This document shows positions 55,387-64,000 of a DNA stretch of 64,000 nt, one piece after another. Below the pieces are notes generated by a model. That model was not told where the DNA came from, did no database searches, and saw only the letters and a list, made by a program, of their open reading frames with translations. The position numbers were made by a program, and so were the translations under genes. The DNA lies in contig NZ_JACLAL010000004.1 of NCBI RefSeq assembly GCF_014280875.1, positions 186,001 through 250,000 on the forward strand, written 5' to 3'. The stretch's first letter is position 1, and the number at the start of each line of letters is the position of its first letter. The stretch comes from Paenirhizobium daejeonense (GTDB lineage Bacteria > Pseudomonadota > Alphaproteobacteria > Rhizobiales > Rhizobiaceae).

Positions 55387-55860
55387 TCAGGCGACGACGG
55401 GGGCGGCAATCGCTCCCAGCGTTCGCTGAACATCCTTCGGATCGAGCTTCACCTGCAGCCCGCGCTGGCCGCCGTTGATGAACACATGCGGTTCGTCGAG
55501 CGCCGTGATCTCGATTGCGGTCGGCACCTTCTTCTTCTGGCCGAAGGGACTGATACCGCCGACGACATAGCCGGTGAGTTTCTCCGCCATGGCTGGCTTC
55601 ATCATCGCCGCCGACTTGCCGCCAAGGGCGGAGGCAAGCTTCTTCATGCTGACCTCCTTGTCGGAGGGAACGACGACGCAGACCGGCTTGCCATCGAGTT
55701 CGGCCATCAGCGTCTTCAGCACGCGGCGAGGCTCTTCGCCAATCGCTTCCGCTGCCTGCATCCCGATCCGCTCGGCATCCGGATCGTACTCATAGGTGTG
55801 AACGGTGAAGGCGATGCCTTCCTTGGCGATTGCCTGCGTGGCGCGAGTGGTCTTCGACAT
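55387..55860 (-). CDS. ybaK: Cys-tRNA(Pro) deacylase, YbaK/EbsC family
   Basis: YbaK hydrolyses Cys mischarged on tRNA-Pro and so corrects prolyl-tRNA synthetase errors. The 157-residue product has the family pattern: RVLKTLMAELDGKPVCVVVP, then AMAEKLTGYVVGGISPFGQKK. It lies directly after the YffB-like gene, whose stop is eight bases from this start. The ATG at 55860 (MSKTTRATQ) is used; a GTG at 55872 overlaps the previous stop and is possible. Cytoplasmic. Confidence 0.95.
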   Translation of the reverse strand: MSKTTRATQAIAKEGIAFTVHTYEYDPDAERIGMQAAEAIGEEPRRVLKTLMAELDGKPVCVVVPSDKEVSMKKLASALGGKSAAMMKPAMAEKLTGYVVGGISPFGQKKKVPTAIEITALDEPHVFINGGQRGLQVKLDPKDVQRTLGAIAAPVVA

Positions 55861-55868
55861 GGCAGTTA

Positions 55869-56219
55869 TCACTCCGCAAGGAAGCGTTCATAGATTTCCG
55901 GCTTGAAGCCGATCAGCAGCCGGCTGTCCCTTTCCAGAACGGGCCGCTTGATCATCGACGGCTGCTCCAGCATCAGTTCGATGGCGCGGGCTTCGTCCAG
56001 ATTCTCGCGCGCCGCATCCGGCAGCTTGCGGAAGGTTGTGCCAGCGCGATTGAGAACCGTCTCCCACCCGGCTTCGCGGCACCAGCGCTCAAGATGCGGC
56101 CGGTCGATGCCGGAAGCCTTGTAGTCGTGGAAGGCATATTCCACCCCGTGCTCGTCCAGAAATACACGGGCCTTCTTCATGGTGTCGCAATTCTTGATGC
56201 CGTAGATCGTGGTGGGCAT
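55869..56219 (-). CDS. ArsC/Spx-like protein, YffB family
   Basis: This 116-residue protein has a thioredoxin-like fold of the ArsC/Spx superfamily and matches YffB. MPTTIYGIKNCDTMKKARVF carries Cys11 in a CxxM-type motif with no second cysteine, so it is not a classical arsenate reductase; YffB is thought to be a glutathione-dependent reductase or thiol protein. The later part LIGFKPEIYERFLAE is the family end. It forms a tight pair with ybaK. It is divergent from the MarR gene. Confidence 0.92.
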   Translation of the reverse strand: MPTTIYGIKNCDTMKKARVFLDEHGVEYAFHDYKASGIDRPHLERWCREAGWETVLNRAGTTFRKLPDAARENLDEARAIELMLEQPSMIKRPVLERDSRLLIGFKPEIYERFLAE

Positions 56220-56331
56220 GGTTCGGCTTTATCCCTGACTTGTAATCGGTTGCTGATAGCATGGTGGAGGGTGAAGGAAAATGAGGCCGGCTCAAACCTT
56301 TCCATCGCTCATAGCTGTCATTCGCGAGCAA

Positions 56332-56350
56332 TATATGCAATATACATATA
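56332..56350. promoter_or_regulatory. MarR-type operator
   Basis: TATATG at 56332-56337 and CATATA at 56345-56350 form an inverted repeat seven bases apart, ending ten bases before the marR start. AT-rich dyads of about 16-20 bases are the normal targets of MarR proteins. Confidence 0.55.
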
Positions 56351-56360
56351 GAGGTGCTGC

Positions 56361-56882
56361 GTGATCGACGAGAAAGAAAAATTCAGGTTTGAAAACATCT
56401 TCGGAGCGATGAGTCTTGCTCTCGTCGACAAGATGGAGCGGGCTTTTTCTACCGAGACGGGGCTTGGTCCCAGCGCGGTTGCCGCGATCATCCAGATAGG
56501 TCTTGGCTCCGGGCATACGGTCGAGGCGCTCCGCCGGATTATCGGTCTTTCCCATTCCGCCACTGTCCGGCTGATAGACCAGTTGGAAGGCGACGATCTG
56601 GTTCGTCGGGGAGAGCCGATGGAGGGCGACCGTCGCGCCAAGACGTTGACCCTAACGGAGAAGGGCCGGTCACTCTATGAGCGGAGCGTTCAGGCGCGCC
56701 GAAGCGTGACGGACCGCGCCTTTGCAGCGTTGAGTGAGGAGGAAATCCATCTGCTCGGCCATCTGGCCGAAAAGGTGCTGCCCGCCCTCGTCGATCTCGG
56801 TGACGACCAGAACGTCGTCTGCCGCGTCTGCGACGAAAAAGTCTGCGTTCGCAATCGCTGCCCGATCAGCTTCATGAGCTGA
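56361..56882 (+). CDS. MarR-family regulator with C-terminal cysteine cluster
   Basis: This 173-residue regulator has a MarR winged helix (LGPSAVAAIIQIGLGSGHTV, then HSATVRLIDQLEGDDLVRRG and DRRAKTLTLTEKG). The C-terminal tail holds four cysteines, Cys154, 157, 162 and 167 (VVCRVCDEKVCVRNRC), in a C-x2-C-x4-C-x4-C pattern that could bind a metal or sense oxidants. It starts with GTG preceded by GAGG. An AT-rich dyad ten bases upstream suggests autoregulation. It is divergent from yffB-ybaK. The target genes are unknown. Confidence 0.9.
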   Translation: MIDEKEKFRFENIFGAMSLALVDKMERAFSTETGLGPSAVAAIIQIGLGSGHTVEALRRIIGLSHSATVRLIDQLEGDDLVRRGEPMEGDRRAKTLTLTEKGRSLYERSVQARRSVTDRAFAALSEEEIHLLGHLAEKVLPALVDLGDDQNVVCRVCDEKVCVRNRCPISFMS

Positions 56883-56940
56883 GGCCGGGCATCACCCGAT
56901 CTTTTATACGTATGGCCGGTTAGGGTTTGTTGTCTGAAAA

Positions 56941-57894
56941 TCAGGCGAGGGCTGCGAGAGTCTGCCTCGGCCCGGCCAGCGTCACGCGGTTCCGGCCGCC
57001 TTCCTTGGCAGCGTAGAGTGCGTGATCGGAGCGACGGATCATGTTATCGAGCGTCTCATCCGCTTCAGTGGAGCAAATGACACCGGCGCTTACCGTTATG
57101 CGCAGGTTTAGGCCGTTGGGTTGGCCGAATTCCAGCACCTGAACGTTGCGCCTGACCATCTCCGCAATCGCCCCCGATCGCACCAGATTGGCTTCCGGCA
57201 TCAGCAGTATGAACTCCTCTCCTCCCCAGCGGGCCAGCAGGTCGCCGGCCTGCGTTGCCGACTTCAGAAGATTGGCGAATTCACAGATCACCGTGTCGCC
57301 GATATCGTGGCCGTATCGGTCGTTGATCGACTTGAAGTGATCCACGTCGAAGAGAGTGAGGGAAACGGGCGCATGAATTTCGCGACAACGGGCGATGTGG
57401 CGTGACGCGAGATTGGTGAAAGCCCGGCGATTGTTAAGGCCCGATAGCGGGTCGGTGTTCGCCAACTGCTCCAATTGATACTGATAACCGTGCCGCTCGG
57501 TAAGATCCCGCAAGACAGCGACGAAGATCAAGCCGTCTTCCGTAAGCATGCGCAGGATCGTTGCCCCCAGATTGACCTCTGTCCCGTCGGCCCGATAGCC
57601 GACGATGAAGGAATTGCGGCTCCCCATGTAACGCGCATCGGCCGGACCATTGGCGAAGCCAGAGAGATGCTGATGATGGTTCTTCCGGCTACGCGGAGGC
57701 AGGACGACTTCCAGTGGCTGCCCGACAAGGCTCTCGGGAGCATGCAGGAAAAGGTCTTCCACCGACGCATTGCAGAAAAGGATAACGCCGCGTTCATCGA
57801 GGACGATAATCCCGTCTTCCATCTCCGTCACGATCTTGCGGAACAGGTCGTCGCTTAAGGAAGGCGGGGAGGTGCCGATGGATGCGATAGTCAC
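56941..57894 (-). CDS. diguanylate cyclase with PAS domain (GGDEF)
   Basis: This 317-residue enzyme makes cyclic di-GMP. It has an N-terminal PAS domain (residues about 15-135, with IIVLDERGVILFCNASVEDL and a C-terminal LRDLTERHGY end) and a GGDEF domain (about 140-300). The catalytic GGEEF is at residues 224-228, with DVDHFKSINDRYGHDIGDTV before it. At the position of the inhibitory-site Arg (RxxD, five residues before GGEEF) there is Gln, so product feedback is probably lost. It has no membrane segment, so it is likely a soluble sensor. It stands alone. Confidence 0.94.
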   Translation of the reverse strand: MTIASIGTSPPSLSDDLFRKIVTEMEDGIIVLDERGVILFCNASVEDLFLHAPESLVGQPLEVVLPPRSRKNHHQHLSGFANGPADARYMGSRNSFIVGYRADGTEVNLGATILRMLTEDGLIFVAVLRDLTERHGYQYQLEQLANTDPLSGLNNRRAFTNLASRHIARCREIHAPVSLTLFDVDHFKSINDRYGHDIGDTVICEFANLLKSATQAGDLLARWGGEEFILLMPEANLVRSGAIAEMVRRNVQVLEFGQPNGLNLRITVSAGVICSTEADETLDNMIRRSDHALYAAKEGGRNRVTLAGPRQTLAALA

Positions 57895-58058
57895 CGTGAC
57901 TGGTCCTTGCCTGTGTCGCCAGCATCAACCGGGTTGTCCTGTCGGGGACGCAACCGGATTTCTCAAGTCTATCCTTCGGCAACGTCCTTAGGCAGCATCA
58001 ATACGCACGGATCTATGCGACCGAACGCCGCTCCCGGCGCCTTTCACAACCACAATAC

Positions 58059-58095
58059 GCATTGCGGCCGGAAACAGGGTTCCCGGCCGCAATGC
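58059..58095 (-). terminator. strong hairpin downstream of guaA
   Basis: GCATTGCGGCCGG at 58059-58071 and CCGGCCGCAATGC at 58083-58095 are perfect complements around an eleven-base loop. It lies 25 bases after the guaA stop. There is no long T-run, but the stem is very stable. Confidence 0.65.
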
Positions 58096-58120
58096 TCTTA
58101 AAAATGATGATCGGTTGGGA

Positions 58121-59683
<1,563 letters not shown>

Positions 59684-59757
59684 GGCGAGCCTTTAAAGAA
59701 AAGCGGCGGTTCTTTCAATCGAAGAATTGTGCCGATTGTCCGTAATTCGGGCGAGTC

Positions 59758-59866
59758 AGAGCGTTTCCGGCGATAACAAAATCGCCTCCAATGCTCTATC
59801 TCGCAATTTTTTCGCAATTCCGGACGCAAAACCGGTTCCCACTTTTGCTGGAATTGCTTTAGCGCT
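59758..59866. repeat. dispersed rhizobial intergenic repeat
   Basis: AGAGCGTTTCCGGCGATAAC and a later CAATTCCGG...ACTTTTGCTGGAATTG dyad lie in the gap between guaA and the nucleosidase gene. The arrangement, including ACCGGTTCCCACTTTTGC, resembles the repeats at 33714 and 48044. Confidence 0.55.
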
Positions 59867-59878
59867 CTTTTCCGTGGG

Positions 59879-60517
59879 TCAGAACCAGAAGACGCCATCT
59901 TCCAGTGCGTCGAACAGCCCGTCGACGGCCAGCGACAGCTTCCTGTCGACCACATGCAGGTATTGTTTCCAGTCGTCGACATGGGCGAGGTCCTCGCGGC
60001 CATCGGAAATGCCCCTGAGCCCGATCAGGGGCAGGTTGAAGGCATGACAGGCGCGAAGCACGGCAAAGGTCTCCATGTCGACCATATCGGCCGAGATCGT
60101 CTGGTAGGCCGGACCGGAGACGATGTTGGCGCCGGTGGAAAGGCTTGCCGCCGGAATGCCGGGAATGCGCAGCGGCAGTTCGACCGCCGCAGGAAGGTCG
60201 AGAAAGGGTGTGCGACCCTTCTCGAAACCGAGCGGCGAAGCATCCATGTCTCGGTAGGCGACCGACGAAACCTGATAGACCTCGGTCTGTTCCAGCTTGT
60301 TCGACCCGGCGGAGCCGAGCGAAACGATGAGATCTGGGCGTTCGTCCTCTTCCTCCAGCTTTGCCAGTGTCCGGGTCAACACGATCGCCGCTTCCACCGG
60401 ACCGACGCCGGTCATCAGCGGATCGATGCGCGAACGCAGGAAAGGCCCATATTCCGCATCCACCGCCATGACGAAGAGGACGGACTTACCTGAAACCGAC
60501 TTGAGTTCGAATGTCAT
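59879..60517 (-). CDS. 5'-methylthioadenosine/S-adenosylhomocysteine nucleosidase-like phosphorylase-family protein
   Basis: This 212-residue protein belongs to the PNP/UDP phosphorylase superfamily and resembles MTA/SAH nucleosidases. Key segments are DPLMTGVGPVEAAIVLTRTL, LIVSLGSAGSNKLEQTEVYQ and the base-binding ADMVDMETFAVLRACHAFNL with the catalytic Asp in LRGISDGRED. It would recycle adenine from methylthioadenosine or a related nucleoside. Its start overlaps the stop of the thioesterase gene by four bases, so they form a two-gene operon. The exact substrate is not certain. Confidence 0.88.
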   Translation of the reverse strand: MTFELKSVSGKSVLFVMAVDAEYGPFLRSRIDPLMTGVGPVEAAIVLTRTLAKLEEEDERPDLIVSLGSAGSNKLEQTEVYQVSSVAYRDMDASPLGFEKGRTPFLDLPAAVELPLRIPGIPAASLSTGANIVSGPAYQTISADMVDMETFAVLRACHAFNLPLIGLRGISDGREDLAHVDDWKQYLHVVDRKLSLAVDGLFDALEDGVFWF

Positions 60518-60963
60518 CCGGAAATACCTTCTCGACCCCGAACGACCATCATCGTGCTGGTCATCGAGGCTATCAGCTTGGCGGGACCGTCGCTGAGCGC
60601 GTAGCCGCGCCCGTCCGCGACGATGATGGTCGAGCCGGGCTTGGTGATCTCACCGCGGAACAGGAAGCGCTCGCCGCGTCCCGGTGACATCAGGTTCACC
60701 TTGAATTCGATCGTCAGCATGGCGGCCTCGGCGTCGATCACCGTATAGGCCGCGTAGTTGCAGGCGGTATCGAGCGCAGCGGAAATCACGCCTGCGTGCA
60801 GGATGCCGTGCTGCTGCGTCAGCTTCTCATCGAAAGGCAGTTCGATCTCGACCACGCCCTGGTTGATGCGGGTGAGTTCCGCACCGAGCGTGCGCATGGC
60901 GCCCTGGCGGCCAAAGCTCTGCCGGATCCGCTCACTCACCCCGTCGCTGTTGATTTCACTCAT
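60514..60963 (-). CDS. PaaI-like hotdog thioesterase
   Basis: This 149-residue protein has the hotdog fold of PaaI/YdiI-type acyl-CoA thioesterases. The motif LTQQHGILHAGVISAALDTACNYAAYTVI contains the HGGxx-like HAGV turn and the helix with the catalytic acid. Later strands (FKVNLMSPGRGERFLFRGEI and IIVADGRGYAL) complete the fold. It is upstream of and overlaps the nucleosidase gene. The natural acyl-CoA is unknown. The reading from the ATG at 60963 has the expected length. Confidence 0.9.
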   Translation of the reverse strand: MSEINSDGVSERIRQSFGRQGAMRTLGAELTRINQGVVEIELPFDEKLTQQHGILHAGVISAALDTACNYAAYTVIDAEAAMLTIEFKVNLMSPGRGERFLFRGEITKPGSTIIVADGRGYALSDGPAKLIASMTSTMMVVRGREGISG

Positions 60964-61042
60964 AGGAAGGCCCCTCTCGCAGGTGCGAAATTGGCACGCC
61001 CCATGCGCTTCGGCAAGCCGGACAATGGGGCTAAATCCAAAA

Positions 61043-61495
61043 TCAGTTCATCAGGAAGATCGATGCGTTGAGCAACGTCGCGAAGGCGACCCAGAGCGCG
61101 TAAGGGGCAAAGAGGAAGCTTGCCGGTCGGTCTATCGGCCTCGCCTGCTGGATGAAGCCGAGAATTGCAAGCAACATGACGACGATGACGATCAGCGCCA
61201 GTCCCGGGGCCTGCAGACCGAAGAAGATTGGGGACCAGACGAAATTGAGGACCATCTGCGCAAACCAGATCTGCATGGCGGCGGATGCCGGCGCCTTTTC
61301 CCAGATGCGCGCGCCGGCAATCGCGATCAGCACGTACAGCATGGTCCAGACCGGTGCGAAGATCCAAGGAGGCGGATTGAAGGCGGGTTTTGCGAGTGAC
61401 TGGTACCAGTCACCCGGTGTGTTGGACACGCCGGAAAGCGCGCCGAAACCAATCACGACGACGATGAAAACGAGATGGATGATGAATCTGCGCAT
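61043..61495 (-). CDS. tspO: TspO/MBR family protein
   Basis: TspO is a small tryptophan-rich membrane protein that binds porphyrins and haem intermediates; in Rhodobacter and Sinorhizobium it acts in regulation. The 150-residue product has five predicted helices and the family pattern AFNPPPWIFAPVWTMLYVLIA at about residues 39-58, with ARIWEKAPASAAMQIWFAQM and NFVWSPIFFG following. The ATG at 61495 is used; a longer reading upstream lacks homology. It lies between the thioesterase pair and the DUF1513 operon. Confidence 0.95.
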   Translation of the reverse strand: MRRFIIHLVFIVVVIGFGALSGVSNTPGDWYQSLAKPAFNPPPWIFAPVWTMLYVLIAIAGARIWEKAPASAAMQIWFAQMVLNFVWSPIFFGLQAPGLALIVIVVMLLAILGFIQQARPIDRPASFLFAPYALWVAFATLLNASIFLMN

Positions 61496-61563
61496 GCCAT
61501 GAGAGATAGCGCGCCCGTCGCTTCCGGCCAAGGGGCGGATCGTCAAACATTCGGATCAGATGT

Positions 61564-62652
61564 TCAACCGGCGGCGATGCGGACGATATGCTGGTCCCAG
61601 GCAACCGGGCTGCGGTTTTGTTCGAAACTGCCGTCATAGGAAGATACGGCGAAGCCGTCTCCGCCGGCGGCAATGCCTGCGGCGTCGGGTACTCTCGCCT
61701 GCGAGATCACCTTGCCAGTCTTCGCATCGAGCGTCACCGCGAAGCCGCCCTGAGGCGATGTCAGCCCGACCAGCCCCTTGCCTCGGTTGACGGCGATGGC
61801 CCCGACATAATTTCCCAGCCCCGTCGTCGTCTCCTCGGGAAGATCGATGAAGCTGACATCCTCCCCCCGTGCGAAATGGCCGACGAGCGGCGGCAGGTCG
61901 TTGCGCGGGCCTTCATACTGGCAGGCGAACCAGACGCGCCCGTCGGCGGATATGTCGAGATGGCGGGTGGAAAGCTGGCGCAGCTTGTCCGGCATCGCAT
62001 GCTTGTCGATGAGTTCGCCGGTTTTTGCGTCGGCGATGACCAGCGACGGCTCCATGTGATCGAGATTGAGCTTGGTGCGGCCGAAATCGGGATGGGTCTC
62101 GATGCCGCCATTGGCGATGAGGAGAAACCGGCCATCATCGCTGACCGTCATGTCATGGGTGCCGATGCCATGTGCGGGAAATTCTCCAACGCGGCGGAAA
62201 TCATCGCGGGCGTCATAGACGCCGATCATGCCGCGATTGGCGTCGAAATCGTTTTCGCTGGCGTAAAGCAGGCGGCCATCCGGCGAAAAGCTGCCATGCC
62301 CGAAGAAATGGCGGTTCTCCGGCGCGGAGATGATGACGGGTTGCGAGCGTTTCAGGCTGTCGAAGATGACGGCGAAGGTGCCGGGACGGCGGGCAAAGGC
62401 GACGGTCAGCCCCGTTGCGGCACTATGGCCGAGGCCGTGGATGCGGTCCGGCAACCGGATCTCGTCGATGAAGGTTCCGTCCTCGCTGACGAGGCCGATA
62501 CCGTAATGGCCGTCCGGAGCGCGAAAGCCGGAGGCGAAAACGGCGTCCGTCCGCTCCAGCGCAAAGGCTGCGCGCGGCGTCAGCGATTGCACGAAGGCAA
62601 GGCCGGCGGCCTTGACGAAGAGACGCCGGTCGATCAGCGCGCCCCGGGCCAT
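61564..62652 (-). CDS. DUF1513 family protein, Tat-exported, iron-linked
   Basis: This 362-residue protein matches DUF1513 (PF07433), beta-propeller-like periplasmic proteins. It has a twin-arginine-like signal (DRRLFVKAAGLAFVQSLTP). Propeller-type repeats include GHGSFSPDGRLLYASENDFD, HDMTVSDDGRFLLIANGGIE and HLDISADGRVWFACQYEG. It lies directly after an imelysin gene, and a di-haem oxidoreductase gene precedes both. Such clusters are linked to iron uptake in rhizobia and related bacteria. Exact role unknown; periplasmic. Confidence 0.92.
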   Translation of the reverse strand: MARGALIDRRLFVKAAGLAFVQSLTPRAAFALERTDAVFASGFRAPDGHYGIGLVSEDGTFIDEIRLPDRIHGLGHSAATGLTVAFARRPGTFAVIFDSLKRSQPVIISAPENRHFFGHGSFSPDGRLLYASENDFDANRGMIGVYDARDDFRRVGEFPAHGIGTHDMTVSDDGRFLLIANGGIETHPDFGRTKLNLDHMEPSLVIADAKTGELIDKHAMPDKLRQLSTRHLDISADGRVWFACQYEGPRNDLPPLVGHFARGEDVSFIDLPEETTTGLGNYVGAIAVNRGKGLVGLTSPQGGFAVTLDAKTGKVISQARVPDAAGIAAGGDGFAVSSYDGSFEQNRSPVAWDQHIVRIAAG

Positions 62653-62653
62653 C

Positions 62654-63754
62654 TCAGTCCCCGTCGGAGAATGAAAAGCCGGCGCCCAACCCTATTGCGC
62701 CGCCATAGTCATTGTTGAGGCGAAGGATCAGATCCCTGCTGTTCAGGAGCAAGAAGTCGAGCTTTGCTCGCTGGGCAGGATCGGTGACCGCAACCTCGAC
62801 GTCGGGATTGATGTCCATCGCCACGCGTTCCAGCGATTTGGCGACGAAATTGATCGACGAAACGGTGGAGCGGACGTCCTCGTTCAGCAACTCGACCATA
62901 TCGGAGCTGTCGAGCAGCGTGCGGATGCCGTCGATATTGTCGGCGACCGATTTGAAGGTGTTCTGCGAACGCCAGTAAATCGCCTGTTTCGGGAAGGTGT
63001 TGTTGGCCTCGCCCTTGTAGAAGGTCTCGAGACGCTGGTCGCGCACGGCCTCGGCGCCATGCACCAGAATGCCGAGCAGGGCGGTGATCGCTTCCCGACC
63101 ATCGCGGAAGACCGGATTGTCGGGACCCGGATGCTTCCACGCGTCCTGAATGCCGTCCGGCTTGTCCCAGATGTCGACCAGTTCGCCACCGAGCCGTTCG
63201 AGATTGCCGGCAATCGCGGTGCCGTAACGGCAGCGGAAGCCGTCCTTTTCGCTCGCAAGAACCTCCGAGCCGGTGCCGTAGAGCACGAATTCCAGCGCGC
63301 CCAGCCCCTGCATGGCGACGCTCTTGTCCTTCAGCGTGTCGACGCTCGTTGCCGTTTCGTCAGGCTTGGCGAGAACCGCCTGCACCTGCTTCAGGCCGGT
63401 GCTCTTGCGGTCGGGATAAAACAGGATGCGCTCGAAGCGGTTATCCTCGATCACCGGACCGACGCGGACGATCTCGATATGGGACCATGAGGTGACGGTC
63501 TCGCCGAAGGCGACCTTTGCGGCATCGAGGTTCTGCTGCGAGGGTGCGGAGCAGAGCGTCTGCATGGCGGCGCCCATTGCATCGGCATGGTCGCGGAAAT
63601 TGCGGTAGCCGGGGCGGATGAAGCCATCGACGGCCTTTTCCAGCACCGTGGAAATGGCTTCCTCATGAAGTCTCGGCGCGGCGAGCGTCGCGTCCTGCGC
63701 CGCGGCGGGTGTGGCAAGCATTGCGGCGAGGAGGAGAAGGGCATTCCGCTTCAT
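62654..63754 (-). CDS. imelysin-family periplasmic protein (M75)
   Basis: This 366-residue protein belongs to the imelysin/IrpA family of periplasmic iron-linked proteins. It has a signal peptide (MKRNALLLLAAMLATPAAAQ). Family-like segments are WSHIEIVRVGPVIEDNRFER near residues 89-108 and LGALEFVLYGTGSE near 150. The classical GxHxxE motif of imelysin is not obvious (HIEIVR is the nearest). Its start overlaps the stop of the upstream di-haem oxidoreductase by four bases, and the DUF1513 start follows its stop by one base, so the three genes form one operon. Confidence 0.92.
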   Translation of the reverse strand: MKRNALLLLAAMLATPAAAQDATLAAPRLHEEAISTVLEKAVDGFIRPGYRNFRDHADAMGAAMQTLCSAPSQQNLDAAKVAFGETVTSWSHIEIVRVGPVIEDNRFERILFYPDRKSTGLKQVQAVLAKPDETATSVDTLKDKSVAMQGLGALEFVLYGTGSEVLASEKDGFRCRYGTAIAGNLERLGGELVDIWDKPDGIQDAWKHPGPDNPVFRDGREAITALLGILVHGAEAVRDQRLETFYKGEANNTFPKQAIYWRSQNTFKSVADNIDGIRTLLDSSDMVELLNEDVRSTVSSINFVAKSLERVAMDINPDVEVAVTDPAQRAKLDFLLLNSRDLILRLNNDYGGAIGLGAGFSFSDGD

Positions 63755-64000
63755 AGGGACTCCAGAAAGGTGACGAGCGCCTTGCGTTCTTCGGGTGTTA
63801 GGCTGGCAAAACGATCACGGGCAGGCTGGGCCTCTCCTCCATGCCAGAGGATCGCTTCCGTGAGGTTGCGGGCCCGCCCGTCATGCAGGAAGAAGGTATG
63901 GCCGTTCACCACGTCGGTCAGGCCGATACCCCAGAGAGGAGGCGTCCGCCATTCCCGGCCGGAGGCGTCGCCGACCTGCTGGCCATCCGCCAGTCCATCG
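63751..64000 (-). CDS. di-haem oxidoreductase (DHOR, DUF1111), partial
   Basis: The last 250 bases encode the C-terminal 82 residues of a di-haem oxidoreductase-like protein (thiol oxidoreductase family, PF06537); the 5' part lies beyond the right edge. The diagnostic stretch is WRTPPLWGIGLTDVVNGHTF, followed by FLHDGRARNLTEAILWHGGE and the end RFASLTPEERKALVTFLESL. Haem-binding CxxCH motifs would lie in the missing part. Its TGA overlaps the imelysin ATG (ATGA). It is the upstream member of the imelysin/DUF1513 operon. Confidence 0.88.
   Translation of the reverse strand, partial: DGLADGQQVGDASGREWRTPPLWGIGLTDVVNGHTFFLHDGRARNLTEAILWHGGEAQPARDRFASLTPEERKALVTFLESL

Overview
The window is GC-rich chromosomal DNA from an alphaproteobacterium, most probably a member of the Rhizobiaceae (Rhizobium/Agrobacterium/Ensifer/Shinella group). 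The evidence is the rhizobial form of the housekeeping proteins (LepA, PheST, L20, L35, IF3, XseA, GuaA), an mbfA gene with an Irr-type iron control element, a CtrA-type box, a LapG-like BTLCP peptidase, DUF6481 and DUF3329 proteins, and intergenic palindromes of the kind scattered through rhizobial genomes. Genus assignment is inference. No rRNA, tRNA, CRISPR array, insertion sequence or intact prophage was seen. Coding density is high and no gene-free stretch exceeds about 300 bases. The two longest (18735-19026 and 51830-52125) hold an inverted-repeat element and the cspA promoter/leader.

Region by region. 1-5.1 kb: an exported unknown protein, a ccdAB-type toxin-antitoxin pair, lepA and an MFS permease. 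5.1-10.6 kb: acetyltransferases, an NTF2-like protein, an XRE-cupin regulator, a hydrolase gene broken by one in-frame TAG, and a TetR/MFS efflux operon behind a perfect 12+12 bp operator. 10.6-19 kb: acetylpolyamine amidohydrolase (aphA), a membrane-anchored alpha/beta hydrolase, an isochorismatase-GlxA regulator pair, two aldo/keto reductases (one divergent from its LysR regulator), and a GNAT. 19-26 kb: a PotABCD-like ABC importer with a hydantoin/allantoin-type racemase and a double-domain acetyltransferase, divergent from a GntR/FCD regulator. 26-32 kb: the translation block pheT, a HEPN-like gene and its partner, pheS, rplT, rpmI and infC, all on the minus strand. 32-38 kb: an ABHD10-like hydrolase, a BTLCP/LapG-like peptidase, an Lrp/DUF2000 pair, mbfA with its ICE box, a group III truncated haemoglobin, and an orphan TRAP solute-binding protein. 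38-48 kb: an AraC/Fsr-type exporter pair, a MocR/PPOX pair, a Gfo/Idh oxidoreductase, and a surface-sugar cluster (GT2, GtrA, GT-C-like). 48-53 kb: a small protein of the gene-transfer-agent spike-base family, xseA with a quinone reductase, and cspA followed by two small charged proteins. 53-64 kb: an M29 aminopeptidase, ybaK/yffB, a MarR with a cysteine tail, a diguanylate cyclase, guaA, a nucleosidase/thioesterase pair, TspO, and the start of an imelysin / di-haem oxidoreductase / DUF1513 iron-linked operon that runs off the right edge.

The main functional threads are translation (LepA, PheST, IF3, L20, L35, YbaK), iron and haem handling (MbfA, truncated haemoglobin, TspO, imelysin operon), and many small regulator-target pairs in which the operator can be read directly from the divergent intergenic DNA (TetR, LysR, GntR, MarR, Irr, probable MocR). 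The observations most worth following are the HEPN-like two-gene insert inside pheST, the orphan spike-base gene, the ccdAB pair with a changed toxin C-terminus, the CtrA box upstream of the BTLCP gene, and the nonsense-broken hydrolase.
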